Positions 32,522 to 42,299 of a stretch of 64,000 nucleotides of DNA are shown in pieces (position 1 is the first letter of the stretch; every line of letters begins with the position of its first letter). The translations under genes and the position numbers were made by a program. Location of the stretch: positions 1,082,743 to 1,146,742 of the forward strand of contig KN832560.1 of assembly GCA_000827205.1 (NCBI GenBank). The letters are read 5' to 3'. The notes under the pieces are model-generated. The model searched no databases. It saw nothing but the letters and a program-made list of their open reading frames with translations, and had not been told where the DNA came from. The DNA comes from Plicaturopsis crispa FD-325 SS-3 (taxonomy: Eukaryota > Basidiomycota > Agaricomycetes > Amylocorticiales > Amylocorticiaceae).

Positions 32522-35500
32522 CAGTGTTGTCCAGGTCAATTTGACCCCGTCAAAAAGGTCAAGTCAATCGGGGGGTCAGTCAATATTAACCGGTCAGTCA
32601 AACTGGTCAATCGGGGGTCAATGTCACATGATTAGTTAGACCGAACGATATACCGAGTAGTCCTGACATACATCGACGAGGCAAGGAAAGGATCGAGAGG
32701 AACCACGGAGAGGATCGAGAGAAAAAACTATGTATTTAGGGCCTGTGCCATCAACTACGAATGCCCCGAATGTCCTGCTATGCCTCCGAAAAGTCCCCTC
32801 TGGAAATATTTTCACTCGATACGCGGTGTAAAGTTCGGAGAGAACAATACCCATATGAAGGCATGGTGCAAAGGATGCCTCACGCGCTACATTGACGACC
32901 GCGAAGAAGCGGACGCTGTAGCAGTTGCGTCGGGCGTACTGGGTACTGCGCGGCAACGCTCTGATCTGCACGAAGAGGGTGAATGAATTAATTTCTATGC
33001 ATTCGGAAAACACATCACTCACCGAAATTACAGCCCTCGCGAACATCACATGTATCTGCGGGAAAATAAGTAACATGGAGAGGCACCTGCGAACCTGCGG
33101 TAACTTACAACCCGGTACATGGGCCATCGCGCAACGGGAACTTGAAGAAGCAAAGGAGAATACTCGCCGCGAAACAGCCATGGCAGCGCACCCGGCTCCG
33201 ATCCATCCAGCTGTTGCATTTTCCCCTTCGACTCCCAACTCAAGCCTGCATCGGGCTCATGCTGGTTCGGCATCCTCGAGTAGCTTCGAGCATCTTGCTC
33301 TGACAGCGAGCACTCCTGATAGTCCAAGTCCATTAAAAAAAGCGAAAAGCGGCAGTTTCAACAGCACACCTACAAAATGGTCGCCGAATCACCAGACAGA
33401 GTTCGACCAGGATCTATGCAACGTCTTCGTGGCCTGCGGAATCCCGTGGAACGCTGCGGCCAATCCGCAGCTAAAGCTGTTCACGCAGAAGTGGATACCA
33501 GGTGCGAAGGTCCCTGATCGCAGGGCACTGTCGGGGAAAGTGCTTGATGGGGAGGTCGCGAAGGTTGAAGAGAAGACGCGCGTGAAGATCCAAGGGAAGC
33601 TGGCGACGGGCCAATGTGATGGGTGGAAGAACATCGCGAAGACATCTGTGGTCACGTCGATGGTTACTGTGAAGCACGAGGTGAGAAGAAATCATTGTAC
33701 GCTCTCTAATTTTCATTACTCACCTATGTTTCGAAAGGCGTACCTTGTGCGAACGCATGATGTCTCGAACGCGCCAAAAACAGGCGACCATCTCCTCGAA
33801 CTCACCGTCGCCGACATCCAATACGTGCGCGATAAGTTTGGTTTGACCGTGATTGGCTGGTGTACCGACGATGGCCCGGACGGAAAGCGAATGCGACGTC
33901 TCTTGAAGGACCTGATGGCCTGGATGATTGTGACCGTCTGCTGGTCGCACCAAATAAATCTAATAGTCGGCAACTATCTCACCTTGGACGAAACGTTCTT
34001 GAAGGTCGTAACTCTTGCTCTGGATGTCGTGAAGTGGTTCAATGGCCACAGCCGTGCGCTTGGATGGTTCAATGCCGAGCAGAAACTCACCGCTGAGCAA
34101 AAACGAATCCTCGCCCTTCTCCTCCCTGTCATCACTCGTTGGACGGCCCACTATCTCTGCGTAAGCCGCCTCCTTCGGTTATCGACGCCGATGAAGACGT
34201 GCTGTCTGCGACATTACGACGCGCTGCTCCTTTGTGCGGGAACTAAACCGCACCTCAAAGCTGAGGCAAAGCGGATTGTGGATACGGTCGGAGAGAGTAG
34301 TTTCTGGGTTAATTTAGCCAAGTGAGTCCAGCAGTAAAATCTCGCGAGCAGAGTTATAATTAGTTCCGGACAGGGTCAAAACGCACCTCGAACCACTCGC
34401 CATTGCCGCAAACATCACACAGTCTGCTCACACTCGCCTCGACCACATTCTCCTCGTCCTCGCAAACCTCACGCGAATCTATTCGAACCCGGCTATTGAT
34501 CAGGCAGTCCGCGAGCGCATTTGCAACAGCCTCGAGACACGCTGGCGAAGTGCGGACCAGGACGTTTTCATCTTGGCGGTATTCTTCAATCCCTACATCC
34601 GGAGCCGCTGTTTCGCGCCAAGTATCACTCAAGCGAAGATATGGGCATGCGTTGAGCGTGTGTATAAAAGGATCTACAACCAAGACGTCAGTGTCGAGCT
34701 TTTTGAGGCATTTGGAGAGTATTACAGGCGATGTGGAATGTTCTCGGACGAAGACATGGCTCTGGGGAACATGAAGGCTATGTTCGATAAGAAGGTGAGT
34801 CTGCTATCACAATATACTAGCAAGCAACACTCACCCCATCATGGCAGGATATGGACATCGATCTGGTATTGATATGGGAACGCCTCGAAGACGACGCCGA
34901 CGTCGATCCTGCCACACCGCGCAATGGACCCCAAGGTCTTATCAAGCTCGCCATCCGTCTACTGAGCGTTATCGGAAACTCCGCCGGATGCGAACGAGCA
35001 TTCAGCGACTTCGGCGTCATCCACACGAAGCGTCAAAACAGAATGGCTGCCGAGAAAACCCATAAAATAGCAGTGGTCAAGATGGAGCTGCGGCGTGCGC
35101 ATGTGGCTGCAGGCTTAACACGGCCTCGTCGCAAACGTGCCTTCGGCGAGCGTGAAGACCAACCCACACCATCAACCACCCCGGACGAAGCTACCAGCTC
35201 GAATACCGAAGTCGACGACACATCGGACTTCGAGGGTGACTCAGATCCAGCCAATTTCCAGACCCTCGCGGACGACCTCATACGCGACTCGATTAACGCA
35301 CGCGACGAGCAGGAACTCGACCCACCAGCCATGCCACGGCCCAGTCGAGGGACGAAGACTCCGCTGATCGACCTCTTCCGTTTTCCACGAAACCCAGCGG
35401 GAGAGATAGATGGGACGGATGCCGCTTCAGACGCGGGAGGGCTTGCATTTTACTGGCGCGGTGGAGTGGTGAATCTCGACAAAGAGTTGGCAGCATACGA

Positions 35501-35852
35501 TTTATTGCACGACTTGAACACTACAGAGGGCGCCGTTGGAAACTCCGATGAGTCGGTCGCCGCCGCCCCCGAGCAAAGCAGTGGCCCCGACTCAACGATG
35601 CCTAGCGCGTAGTCCAATGTGCTCTTATTTTTCCTCGACGTAAGCCTCACGAACTACAGTACTACGACTCGGATGTCCTGTTTATTCATTATTCGTCGAC
35701 TCTAATCATCCCGGATCCGCCTGTCTACCTACTTATGCATATTTAGGCTATTGTCGCACGCCATTGACCCGTCAACCATTGACTGACCTCTCTTGACCTA
35801 TTGACTTGACTTATTGACTGACCGGGTCAGACCCCGGTCATTGACAACACTG
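32522..35852 (+). mobile_element. hAT family DNA transposon, complete-looking, 3331 bases
   Basis: Both ends begin with the inverted repeat CAGTGTTGTC and extend into imperfect pairing (CCAGGTCAA against AATGACCGG). The 8-base target duplication is perfect. About 120 bases at the left end and 90 at the right are crowded with GGTCAA or TTGAC motifs in both orientations, typical of subterminal transposase-binding repeats. Inside is one spliced transposase gene without visible damage. Taken together the element looks recently inserted and possibly still autonomous. It lies between a small gene on the left and an F-box gene on the right. Confidence 0.93.
32780..35612 (+). CDS. hAT transposase with BED-type zinc finger, five exons
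   Basis: Exon 1 (32780-32942) begins MPPKSPLWKYFHSIRGVKFG and holds the first half of a BED finger (MKAWCKGC); after an 91-base intron the second half is MERHLRTCGN. The RNase H-like core includes QCDGWKNIAK and GWCTDDGPDGKRMRR with acidic residues at the expected places, then CWSHQINLIVGNYL. The C-terminal dimerisation region carries LIKLAIRLLSVIGNSAGCER followed by AFSDFGVIHTKRQNRM, with the conserved Glu in CERAFS. An acidic, Ser-rich tail of about 170 residues ends at 35612. Other introns lie at about 33680-33739, 34322-34376 and 34796-34847. No stop or shift interrupts the spliced frame, so the enzyme may be active. The long acidic tail is unusual for the family. Confidence 0.9.
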
Positions 35853-35860
35853 GCTAATCT
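35853..35860. repeat. Target site duplication, right (GCTAATCT)
   Basis: Exact copy of 32514-32521. Removing the element and one copy gives an uninterrupted pre-insertion sequence in which ATGGCTAATCTAACG opens a 49-codon frame (MANLTSINPVGLV...) ending at 35999; its status as a gene is unknown. Up to 36077 a GTGAGC donor and TTTTCGCAG acceptor suggest a 5' intron of the next gene. Confidence 0.9.
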
Positions 35861-36077
35861 AACGTCTATCAACCCCGTGGGGCTCGTCAAACCGCGAGCT
35901 GGTAGCGTGTCGTCGGAAGATCTCACGCTGCCTGAAATCACTATCCTGGCGGAAGGCTCCTGGGCTGTTATGTATAAAGCAGCCATCCGTTGCAGATAAG
36001 GTGAGCCAACTGCGAAACATCTCTTCTTCTGTGGTTTTCGCAGTCAAGTGAACGTCGCGCAACTGCATCGGCAGATC

Positions 36078-37547
36078 ATGCACATGTCTAGGCAAGCTCC
36101 GATTTCACCGTCTTTGCGTGCTGTGGCCGATATCAATATTGAACGTTACAGGTTGAGAAACGCGACGCAGCAGCGCGGTACAGCTGCACACATACTGGAT
36201 GAACGGGTGTCCCCGGTCGATCGCATCCCGAACGAGATACTCGGCGAAATATTCACATTCTGCCTTCCCGACACCTATGTCACCCCCTCTCCCCAAAGCG
36301 CCCCCCTTCTGCTGCTGCAGATATGCCGCGTATGGCGTGCCGTATCGCTCTCCACGCCCGCACTGTGGTCGTCCATATCGGTCAACGCCACGCCCCGGTA
36401 CATGAGCGACGAATATTGCGACGGCATAGAGGCGTGGCTGAAGCGTTCTGGCGCGTGCCCACTGCACTTTAGTCTCAGCGACGCACCGGGCGTGCCAGAT
36501 ACGCGCATGCTCAACCGCGCACTGTCGCTCTTTCTCGAGCATATATCCCGCTGGCACGATGTCCGCCTCCGCGTCTTCGCGCCATACGACTCCGCTGCCC
36601 TGGCGCCCCTCCCGGACTCCGGGACGCCGAGCTTGGAGCGCATCAATATCGCGATGTACAGCGACGTCCCGCGGGCGTGGTTCGCGCCCATCTTCGCGCA
36701 CTCCGAGAATCTGCGCCAGCTCTCGTGGACGCCCGCACCCGCGTTCGACCTCCTCACCGTCGGCGTGCCCTGGGAACAGCTCACGCATCTCACGCTGAAC
36801 CACACCATCTCCTTCGACGAATGCGTCGCCATCCTCCGTCAATCGCCCAACCTCGTAGCGTGCCGCATCGACGTGCACACCTACGGGCAGCACGCCACTT
36901 CCACTTCCACAACAACATCGCCCTCATCGTCCTCTTCATCGCTCCCCATCTCCCTCGCGCGCCTCGCCGCGCTCGAGCTCGGGATCCACTCCGACCGCCC
37001 GGACATCCTGCTCTCCCAGCTCACCCTCCCCGCCGCGCGCAACGTCGTGCTGCGGCAGTGCGTGCAGTGGCCGCAGGCGCAGTTCACCGCGCTGCTGCTG
37101 CGCTCGAGGTGCGCGCTCCAGCGGCTCGTGCTGTCGCTCGTGAATATCACGGAGGACGATTTGTTGGAGTGTCTGAGGAGCACGAGTGCGTCGCTTGAGG
37201 TGCTGAATGTTGGCGAGCAGGCGGACGCGTGCGTCACGGATCGTACGCTGCGCTTGCTCACACATACACACACCCACACGAGGGGGCACACGAGGGGGAA
37301 CACGAGGGGGCGGTGCCTCGCGCCGGGGCTGCAGCGCATCCGATTCTACCGGTGCATGCGTGCGACGGACGGCGTGCTCGCCGACATGGTCGCCTCGCGG
37401 TGGAGCGCGCATCCGGGGCGTTTGGGGCATGTCGCGTGCCTAGTCCTCCTGCTGGTGCACATGCCCGCGGGGGAGGAGCACGGGGCGGACGTCGAGCGGC
37501 TGCAGGCGCTGCAGGCGCAGGGGTTGAGGATGCGGTATCTGCACTAG
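36078..37547 (+). CDS. F-box protein with leucine-rich C-terminal part
   Basis: A single long exon opens at ATG 36078 (MHMSRQAPISPSLRAVADIN); the open frame reaches 10 codons further upstream without an ATG, and an intron-like acceptor at 36043 suggests a 5' UTR intron. The F-box lies near residues 45-95 (VDRIPNEILGEIFTFCLPD ... LQICRVWRAVSLSTPALWSS). The remainder has irregular leucine-rich repeats such as LTHLTLNHTISFDECVAILR, ALELGIHSDRPDILLSQL and DDLLECLRSTSASLEVLNVG. A His-Thr and Arg-Gly repeat (THTHTHTRGHTRGNTRG) marks a coding minisatellite. This build is very common in Agaricomycetes, where large F-box families vary between strains. Such proteins bridge SKP1-cullin ligases to targets; the target is not predictable. 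Confidence 0.88.
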   Translation: MHMSRQAPISPSLRAVADINIERYRLRNATQQRGTAAHILDERVSPVDRIPNEILGEIFTFCLPDTYVTPSPQSAPLLLLQICRVWRAVSLSTPALWSSISVNATPRYMSDEYCDGIEAWLKRSGACPLHFSLSDAPGVPDTRMLNRALSLFLEHISRWHDVRLRVFAPYDSAALAPLPDSGTPSLERINIAMYSDVPRAWFAPIFAHSENLRQLSWTPAPAFDLLTVGVPWEQLTHLTLNHTISFDECVAILRQSPNLVACRIDVHTYGQHATSTSTTTSPSSSSSSLPISLARLAALELGIHSDRPDILLSQLTLPAARNVVLRQCVQWPQAQFTALLLRSRCALQRLVLSLVNITEDDLLECLRSTSASLEVLNVGEQADACVTDRTLRLLTHTHTHTRGHTRGNTRGRCLAPGLQRIRFYRCMRATDGVLADMVASRWSAHPGRLGHVACLVLLLVHMPAGEEHGADVERLQALQAQGLRMRYLH

Positions 37548-37610
37548 GGTTGGTATCTGCACTAGGGCCCGTATCTGCACTAGGCTTGCGGATGCGGTAT
37601 TTGCATTAGG
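37530..37610 (+). repeat. Short tandem repeat at the F-box stop codon
   Basis: GGTATCTGCACTAGG and close variants occur four times from about 37532 to 37608. The first copy contains the stop codon (CAC TAG), so the repeat duplicated the 3' end of the coding sequence. Any slippage would add or remove alternative C-termini only if the first stop were lost. Confidence 0.75.
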
Positions 37611-37819
37611 GTTGGTGATAGGTGTTGGGCGCGTTTACCTGGGTCTGTTTAACTTTATACGCGATCGTTCATGGCTCCATATACCCGTTCGTCTACGCAT
37701 GCGAGAAAAGAAGGGTGGAATAGTCATTGTACATTTAATCACGTCCTCGAAATACAGCAAGCGTCCAGATCGAGTACATTGTACGTTGTGAGTTCGTGAG
37801 GTCCATTCGCTGATGTCCC

Positions 37820-37885
37820 GAGGCGTGTAGCGGTCTCTCGAGGCGTGTAGCGGCCTCTCGAGGCGTGTAGCGTGTAGCGGCCTCT
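37820..37885 (+). repeat. Tandem repeat CGAGGCGTGTAGCGG
   Basis: About three to four copies of TCTCGAGGCGTGTAGCGGCC and shortened forms. The surrounding 37611-38063 has no recognised gene and contains the 3' flanks of two converging genes. Confidence 0.7.
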
Positions 37886-38063
37886 CCTCAGCGCGCTGTG
37901 CGAGCGTCTAGCACATCCCGGCGCGCGAGGGCCTAGTGAGTGTAGTTGCCTAGTAAGTAGGTGGGTGGGTGGGCGTCGTCCAGCGCTCCTGCTCCTGTTC
38001 CGTAATGACCGTAGATCATCTCCAACTGTCCGCGTCCAGCGTCCGTGTCCATAGCTCCCTCCG

Positions 38064-38714
38064 CTATTGCATGCCCTTCTTCCCCGCCGCCGCCATCTTC
38101 CCCGCCACCTTCCCCACCACCTTCCCCGTCATCCCAGCCCGAGCAGGTCGCCGCCCCTTCTCAGCATACACAACCGGCAAGAGCTCCTTCTCCTGCAGCG
38201 CGACCGCGCGGAACGACTCTGCCGCCTGCGCGAGCGTGCGTACCGGCCGCGAGAGCGCGTCGGGGGCGAAGTGCAGCTGCTGCACGCCGCCCGGGTGGGA
38301 TGAAGCTTCGCCCGGGTGGGATGACGCTTCCCCCATGATATTACTCCCCATGATATTGATACTGGATGCGGCGGCGGCAGCGCGCTTGCGGCGTAAATCG
38401 AAGCGCGAGGCGCGGGGGAGGTCGAAGCGCGGTCCAGGTACGGGGACGGGGGGAGGGGGAAGAGGGAGGGCGACGCGGACGCGCACGCTGGCGGGTAGTA
38501 GAGCGGGGTCGAGCCCGAGGCTGGCGTGCACGCTCTTCCAGCGTCCGACGATGGGGATGTCTGTGTATTGTTGCGGCGGGGCGGGCGCGCTTGAGGAGGG
38601 AGAAGAGAGGGGGATGTGGTGGAGGTGGAGTGTGAGGGTGAGTGTGAGGGTGAAGAAGAGGGTGCAGGCGAGGGCGAGGAGGACGAGGAGGGGCGGGAGG
38701 ACACTGGCGGCCAT
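38064..38714 (-). CDS. Single-pass membrane or secreted-pathway protein, unknown function
   Basis: A single exon of 216 codons from ATG 38714 to TAG 38064. Residues 4-31 form a strong hydrophobic segment (LPPLLVLLALACTLFFTLTL), most likely an N-terminal membrane anchor. The body includes YTDIPIVGRWKSVHASLGLD, a Pro-rich run and PRFDLPRASRFDLRRKRAA, then twin short repeats (NIMGSNIMGEASSHPGEASS) encoded by direct DNA repeats. The basic Gly/Lys-rich end is GKVVGKVAGKMAAAGKKGMQ. I recognise no family. Long opposite-strand frames exist, but the anchored frame with good flanks is the most likely one. It may be a lineage-specific gene. Confidence 0.55.
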   Translation of the reverse strand: MAASVLPPLLVLLALACTLFFTLTLTLTLHLHHIPLSSPSSSAPAPPQQYTDIPIVGRWKSVHASLGLDPALLPASVRVRVALPLPPPPVPVPGPRFDLPRASRFDLRRKRAAAAASSINIMGSNIMGEASSHPGEASSHPGGVQQLHFAPDALSRPVRTLAQAAESFRAVALQEKELLPVVYAEKGRRPARAGMTGKVVGKVAGKMAAAGKKGMQ

Positions 38715-38990
38715 GGCGCTGGCGTGGGGTGTGTGGGGTTGGATAACTTACCAGCTGCGGTCGAAACCAAACAAATTATTTATTTGAACGCGAACTTTGA
38801 ACGTCAGCCGTGCTCGGGTCAGCCCCCGCACGTGATCGAAATGGATCTTAGGGTTAGGGGTTATTTCTCTATCTTGCTGCGCGTCTGGTCATTTAGCCAA
38901 AAAATGTTATATCGACTCGAAAAATACCGTAGATGTAGTGTATGTCCATCCTATGACTAGATATATTCACGCAGCAAATGTCCGGATCCT

Positions 38991-40540
38991 TCACGCACTC
39001 CCAGTACCAGCGCGCTTCCAAGCGACGAACTCGTCCAGCAGCGTCGGCCACGCCTGTTTTCAGCCCCGTCAGCCCCGTCAGCTCCAACACTCGAATGAAA
39101 TACAAATAAACAACGCACCCCATCCATCTCGTACGCCTCCAGCCCCGTGTGCACCGTCTGGCAGAATTCGAGCATCATCCCCCACAAATCGCGGTTCACG
39201 CCCTTCCACTTCCCCGCGTCGCCGATGAACGCCACCACGTCCAGCATGATCGGGAAGCGCGGGGCGAGCACGACCGTCCACAGGGCCGTTGCTGTCTGCA
39301 CACGTCTGTCTGTCAGCAAGAGCGTCTCTAAGAATGAGAATGAGGCACGGGGCAAGCACCTCCATGTCGATATTCCGCGCTTGTCTGTGGGAATACACAC
39401 ACGTGTGAGGATGGGACGAGAATGAGGGAGGGCAAGACGCACGGCGGTTTCGCGAGAGCGAAACAGAACGCGTAGAGCTGCTTGAACGCGGCCTCCGCAT
39501 CAGCGGCGCACGCGTTGTACATCGCGCGATTATACGTCCACGCCGCGTTTCCCCCCTCCACCACCTTCTGCACGCGCGACGCCTTCTTCGTCGGATGTTG
39601 TGGCCTGGACGTGGACGTAGAGCCGGGGTTCTGCTTGATGAGCAACTCCTCCAAATCGCGCACAGCATCCCGAAGGCCCAACAGGGACGCGATCCTTCAT
39701 CCCAGTCAGCCTCCACACACACAATTCGATGAAAGGTAGGGGGTAGGGGGACTCACTCGACCCGGCCCATCGCGCCGACCCACTCGTCCTTAGATATGCT
39801 CCCCATGACCGCGGCTTTGACGAGCCAGGCGAGCACGAGCGGCTGCGCGCCGTCCATCGCGATGCGCGCGTCCGCGCATAGGCGCTCGAAGCCCGCCGGG
39901 GTGATGGTAACCGTATTCGGGTCGTCTTCGTCGGCGTCGGTGTACTTGAGGAAGAGCGCGAGCGCGCGGGAGGCGGTGTATGGGATGTACACGGGCTCGG
40001 GCTCGGGATCTAAGGCAGTGTGGGTGCTGGGACCCGCGTCGTCGTCGCTGGCCGTGGGGTTTGTTGCTGCTGCAGCCTTTGCTGAAGTCTTCTTCACAGG
40101 CGTCTTGCGCGGCGCTTTTGCTTTCGCCTTCTTCGCAGGTGGTGCCTACGATCGCAACGGCCGACATGAGTATGACTCTACAGCGCGGCAGATAGTACTA
40201 CGTACCGCGTCACCTTCTTCCTCCTCCTCCTCAGGTCTACGAACGCATAATTAGCGCGACCGGTCAAAGACAGTGAAGCACACACATATGTAACGCACGC
40301 GGGAGCCGCCTTTTTGCGCGTAGGCTTCGTGCTGGTGGTGGCCTCTGCTGAGGAACTTGTGGCCTCTGCCGAGGAACTTGTGGCCACTGCAGACTCATCG
40401 GCAGGGGTCTTTGTGAGGCGCGAGGAGCTGCGGGTGGCGCGCGTCGACGCGGGCTCGTCTGTGCGTTTGCGCTGTCGCAGTCATAGTCAGTAACGACTAC
40501 TAAGCGTCTAGGAGCGAGATATACGTACCTTGGGTGGCAT
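38991..40540 (-). CDS. DCN1: DCN1-type cullin neddylation E3 (potentiating neddylation domain)
   Basis: Start at 40540 gives MPPK, a GTACGT intron, then a Lys/Ser/Thr-rich tail (RKRTDEPASTRATRSSSR) with three TSSSAEA repeats. The PONY domain follows: YTASRALALFLKYTDADEDD, GFERLCADARIAMDGAQPLV, LAWLVKAAVMGSISKDEWVG, YNRAMYNACAADAEAAFKQL, TATALWTVVLAPRFPIMLDV, DLWGMMLEFCQTVHTGLEAY and the hallmark end AWPTLLDEFVAWKRAG, stop at 38991-38993. The DEFVxW ending binds the cullin WHB region. The basic N-terminal tail looks like a nuclear localisation sequence, more like animal DCUN1D4/5 than yeast DCN1, which has an UBA domain there. About seven introns. Divergent from CIA2 with 265 bases between starts. 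Confidence 0.9.
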
Positions 40541-40747
40541 TTCCTGCGGCTATCGAGACCTGCTGCCGTACCCTTGATACTACCAGAAATCGAAACAACG
40601 AGGTAAGTAATGTCGACAAGAAAAGTCGAAAGAGGCGCCTCGACGACGCGCCCAATGTCAGTGTCGTTCGGCAAGCGCCGGCATCACGTGTTTCTGCCAT
40701 TTCTAATCATCGTTTGCTCGACGACGCCCTCTCCGACTTTGAATTTA

Positions 40748-40794
40748 CTCGTTTCTCTATTTGCTCGTTTCTCTACTTGCTCGTTTCTCTATAT
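40748..40794 (+). repeat. 13-base minisatellite in the CIA2 promoter/leader
   Basis: TGCTCGTTTCTCTA-like units occur three to four times just before the CIA2 ATG at 40806, between DCN1 and CIA2. The pyrimidine-rich units could hold transcription starts. Confidence 0.75.
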
Positions 40795-40805
40795 ATCCTA
40801 CCACC

Positions 40806-41936
40806 ATGTCGAGCACGATATTCAACGCAAACCCTACGATATTCGCACCCGCGCAGCAGCCGTCCTCCTCCTCCCGCGACGCTGGCCGGTCTCTCTGGAT
40901 CGCCGACTCGGATGAAAGCGAGCCTGGTTCGGACACGGACGACGGGGCGGTGGAGGCTATCGATAGGGACGAGATATTCGGTGCGTGCAGTCTTGTTCGT
41001 ATATCTTCCAGTCTTGTTCGTATATCTTCCAGTCTTGTTCGTATATCTTTCAGCTTGTTCGTATATCTGCTGCGACTAGTACTAGTACTGAACGTGGATT
41101 GGACGGGGATGTAGATCTGATACGCGGGATCTACGACCCCGAGCACCCGAACACGCTCGAAGAGCTGCACGTCGTCTCCGCCGCGCAGATATCCGTGCAC
41201 TCGTCCTCGTCCTCCACATCTCCTACTACATCTCCTACTACATCTCCCAACCCCAACCCCAATAGCACGAGCACGAGCACGAGCCTCGTGACAGTCGAGT
41301 TCACGCCCACGGTCCCGCACTGCGGGATGTCGACGCTCATCGGTGCGTCCGCTTTTCTCGTCACCGTGGTACATGGTGCAAGCTGACTTGACTGCGAACC
41401 AGGTCTCTCCATCCGCGTACGCCTGATGCGGAGTCTGCCTACACGGTACAAGGTGGACATCGTGGTGAAGCCGGGGTCCCATCAGAGCGAGCTCGCAGGT
41501 GCGTCGGCGTCTCCTCCTCTTGCGGTACGGTTCCACCGAGCCTCTCGAGCGCTCCTTCCGCATGAGCATGATATTCCTCTGCTCGGAGAGTGTTTCCTCT
41601 GCTCGGAGAATGTTTCCTCTGCTCGGAGAATGTTTCCTCTGCTCGAAGAATGTTTCCTCTGCTCGGAGAATGTTTCCTCTGCTCGCAGAATGTTTCCTCT
41701 GCTCGGAGAATGTTTCCGCGGCCGGGATCTACGGCTCTCCACCCCATCTCCCTACGGTTCTCCACACCATCTCCCTACTATTCCCCCGCTGCACTATGCA
41801 CTATAAACGCTCCCGCTGACTCAAAACAGTGAACAAGCAGCTCAACGACAAAGAGCGCGTCGCAGCCGCGCTCGAGAACAGTGCGCTGGTTGATACGCTC
41901 GAGCAGACTCTCGCGGGGGTTGGGCGGAGAGTTTGA
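40806..41936 (+). CDS. CIA2: Cytosolic iron-sulfur assembly component CIA2 (MIP18 family)
   Basis: Four exons: [20 protein letters not shown] with [20 protein letters not shown], then [20 protein letters not shown] with [16 protein letters not shown], then [20 protein letters not shown] with [12 protein letters not shown], then [20 protein letters not shown] ending at TGA 41934. The conserved Cys in [10 protein letters not shown] and the motif IRDPEHP-like [12 protein letters not shown] identify the MIP18 fold. CIA2 works with CIA1 and MET18 to pass iron-sulfur clusters to apoproteins, among them DNA polymerases. A Ser/Thr/Pro/Asn-rich insert (about 30 residues, [16 protein letters not shown]) interrupts the core after QISVH. 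Introns 1 and 3 are enlarged by minisatellites. Confidence 0.93.
40991..41068 (+). repeat. 21-base minisatellite in CIA2 intron 1
   Basis: TCTTGTTCGTATATCTTCCAG occurs three times and part of a fourth. Every unit ends in CAG after a pyrimidine tract, so each is a potential splice acceptor. The true acceptor is probably the later TAG at about 41111 that joins to the [12 protein letters not shown] exon. Confidence 0.85.
41573..41717 (+). repeat. 20-base minisatellite in CIA2 intron 3
   Basis: Seven units of TGTTTCCTCTGCTCGGAGAA with one or two single changes. The intron (about 41497-41829) is roughly six times as long as its neighbours because of it. All frames stay open through the units on both strands, which creates long spurious ORFs. 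Confidence 0.92.
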
Positions 41937-42174
41937 TGTTTGATGTTTGGTCAGTGGGAGTGGGAGTGGGAGTCGTGCATACTGTTGTTGTTGTAGTGGG
42001 GTAGTGGGGTAGTTGCTGGCCTGCAGTGCGTCCTTTTGAATAGGGTAAAATGCAAGGTGCTGTAGTTGTGCTATGTTATGAAGTGTACTCTATGTTGTAT
42101 CCATACCATCTTTTCTGGCTAGGTTGCTAGGTTGCTAGAATCCTTATTTTTGAGTTACTTGACTTATGCCTTCC

Positions 42175-42265
42175 ACAGTATGGCTATGGCTCATTCATTA
42201 GCTTTGGTTCATTCATTAGCTATGGCTCATTCATTAGCTTTGGTTCATTCATTAGCCTTGGCACC
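42175..42265 (+). repeat. Short repeats TTCATTAGC between CIA2 and the next gene
   Basis: GGCTCATTCATTAGCTTTGG-like units occur four times between the converging genes. The rest of 41937-42299 has no recognised feature. Confidence 0.75.
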
Positions 42266-42299
42266 GCTATCGGATAGATGGATATACTTAACCCTCTAA

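Noticed and set aside
36105-36893. 262-codon minus-strand frame opposite the F-box gene
   Set aside because: The plus strand has an F-box and leucine-rich repeats; the minus frame is a composition effect.
41439-41832. Open frames on both strands across 41439-41832 with repeated [17 protein letters not shown]-type peptides
   Set aside because: They are translations of the 20-base minisatellite in CIA2 intron 3, whose units lack stops.
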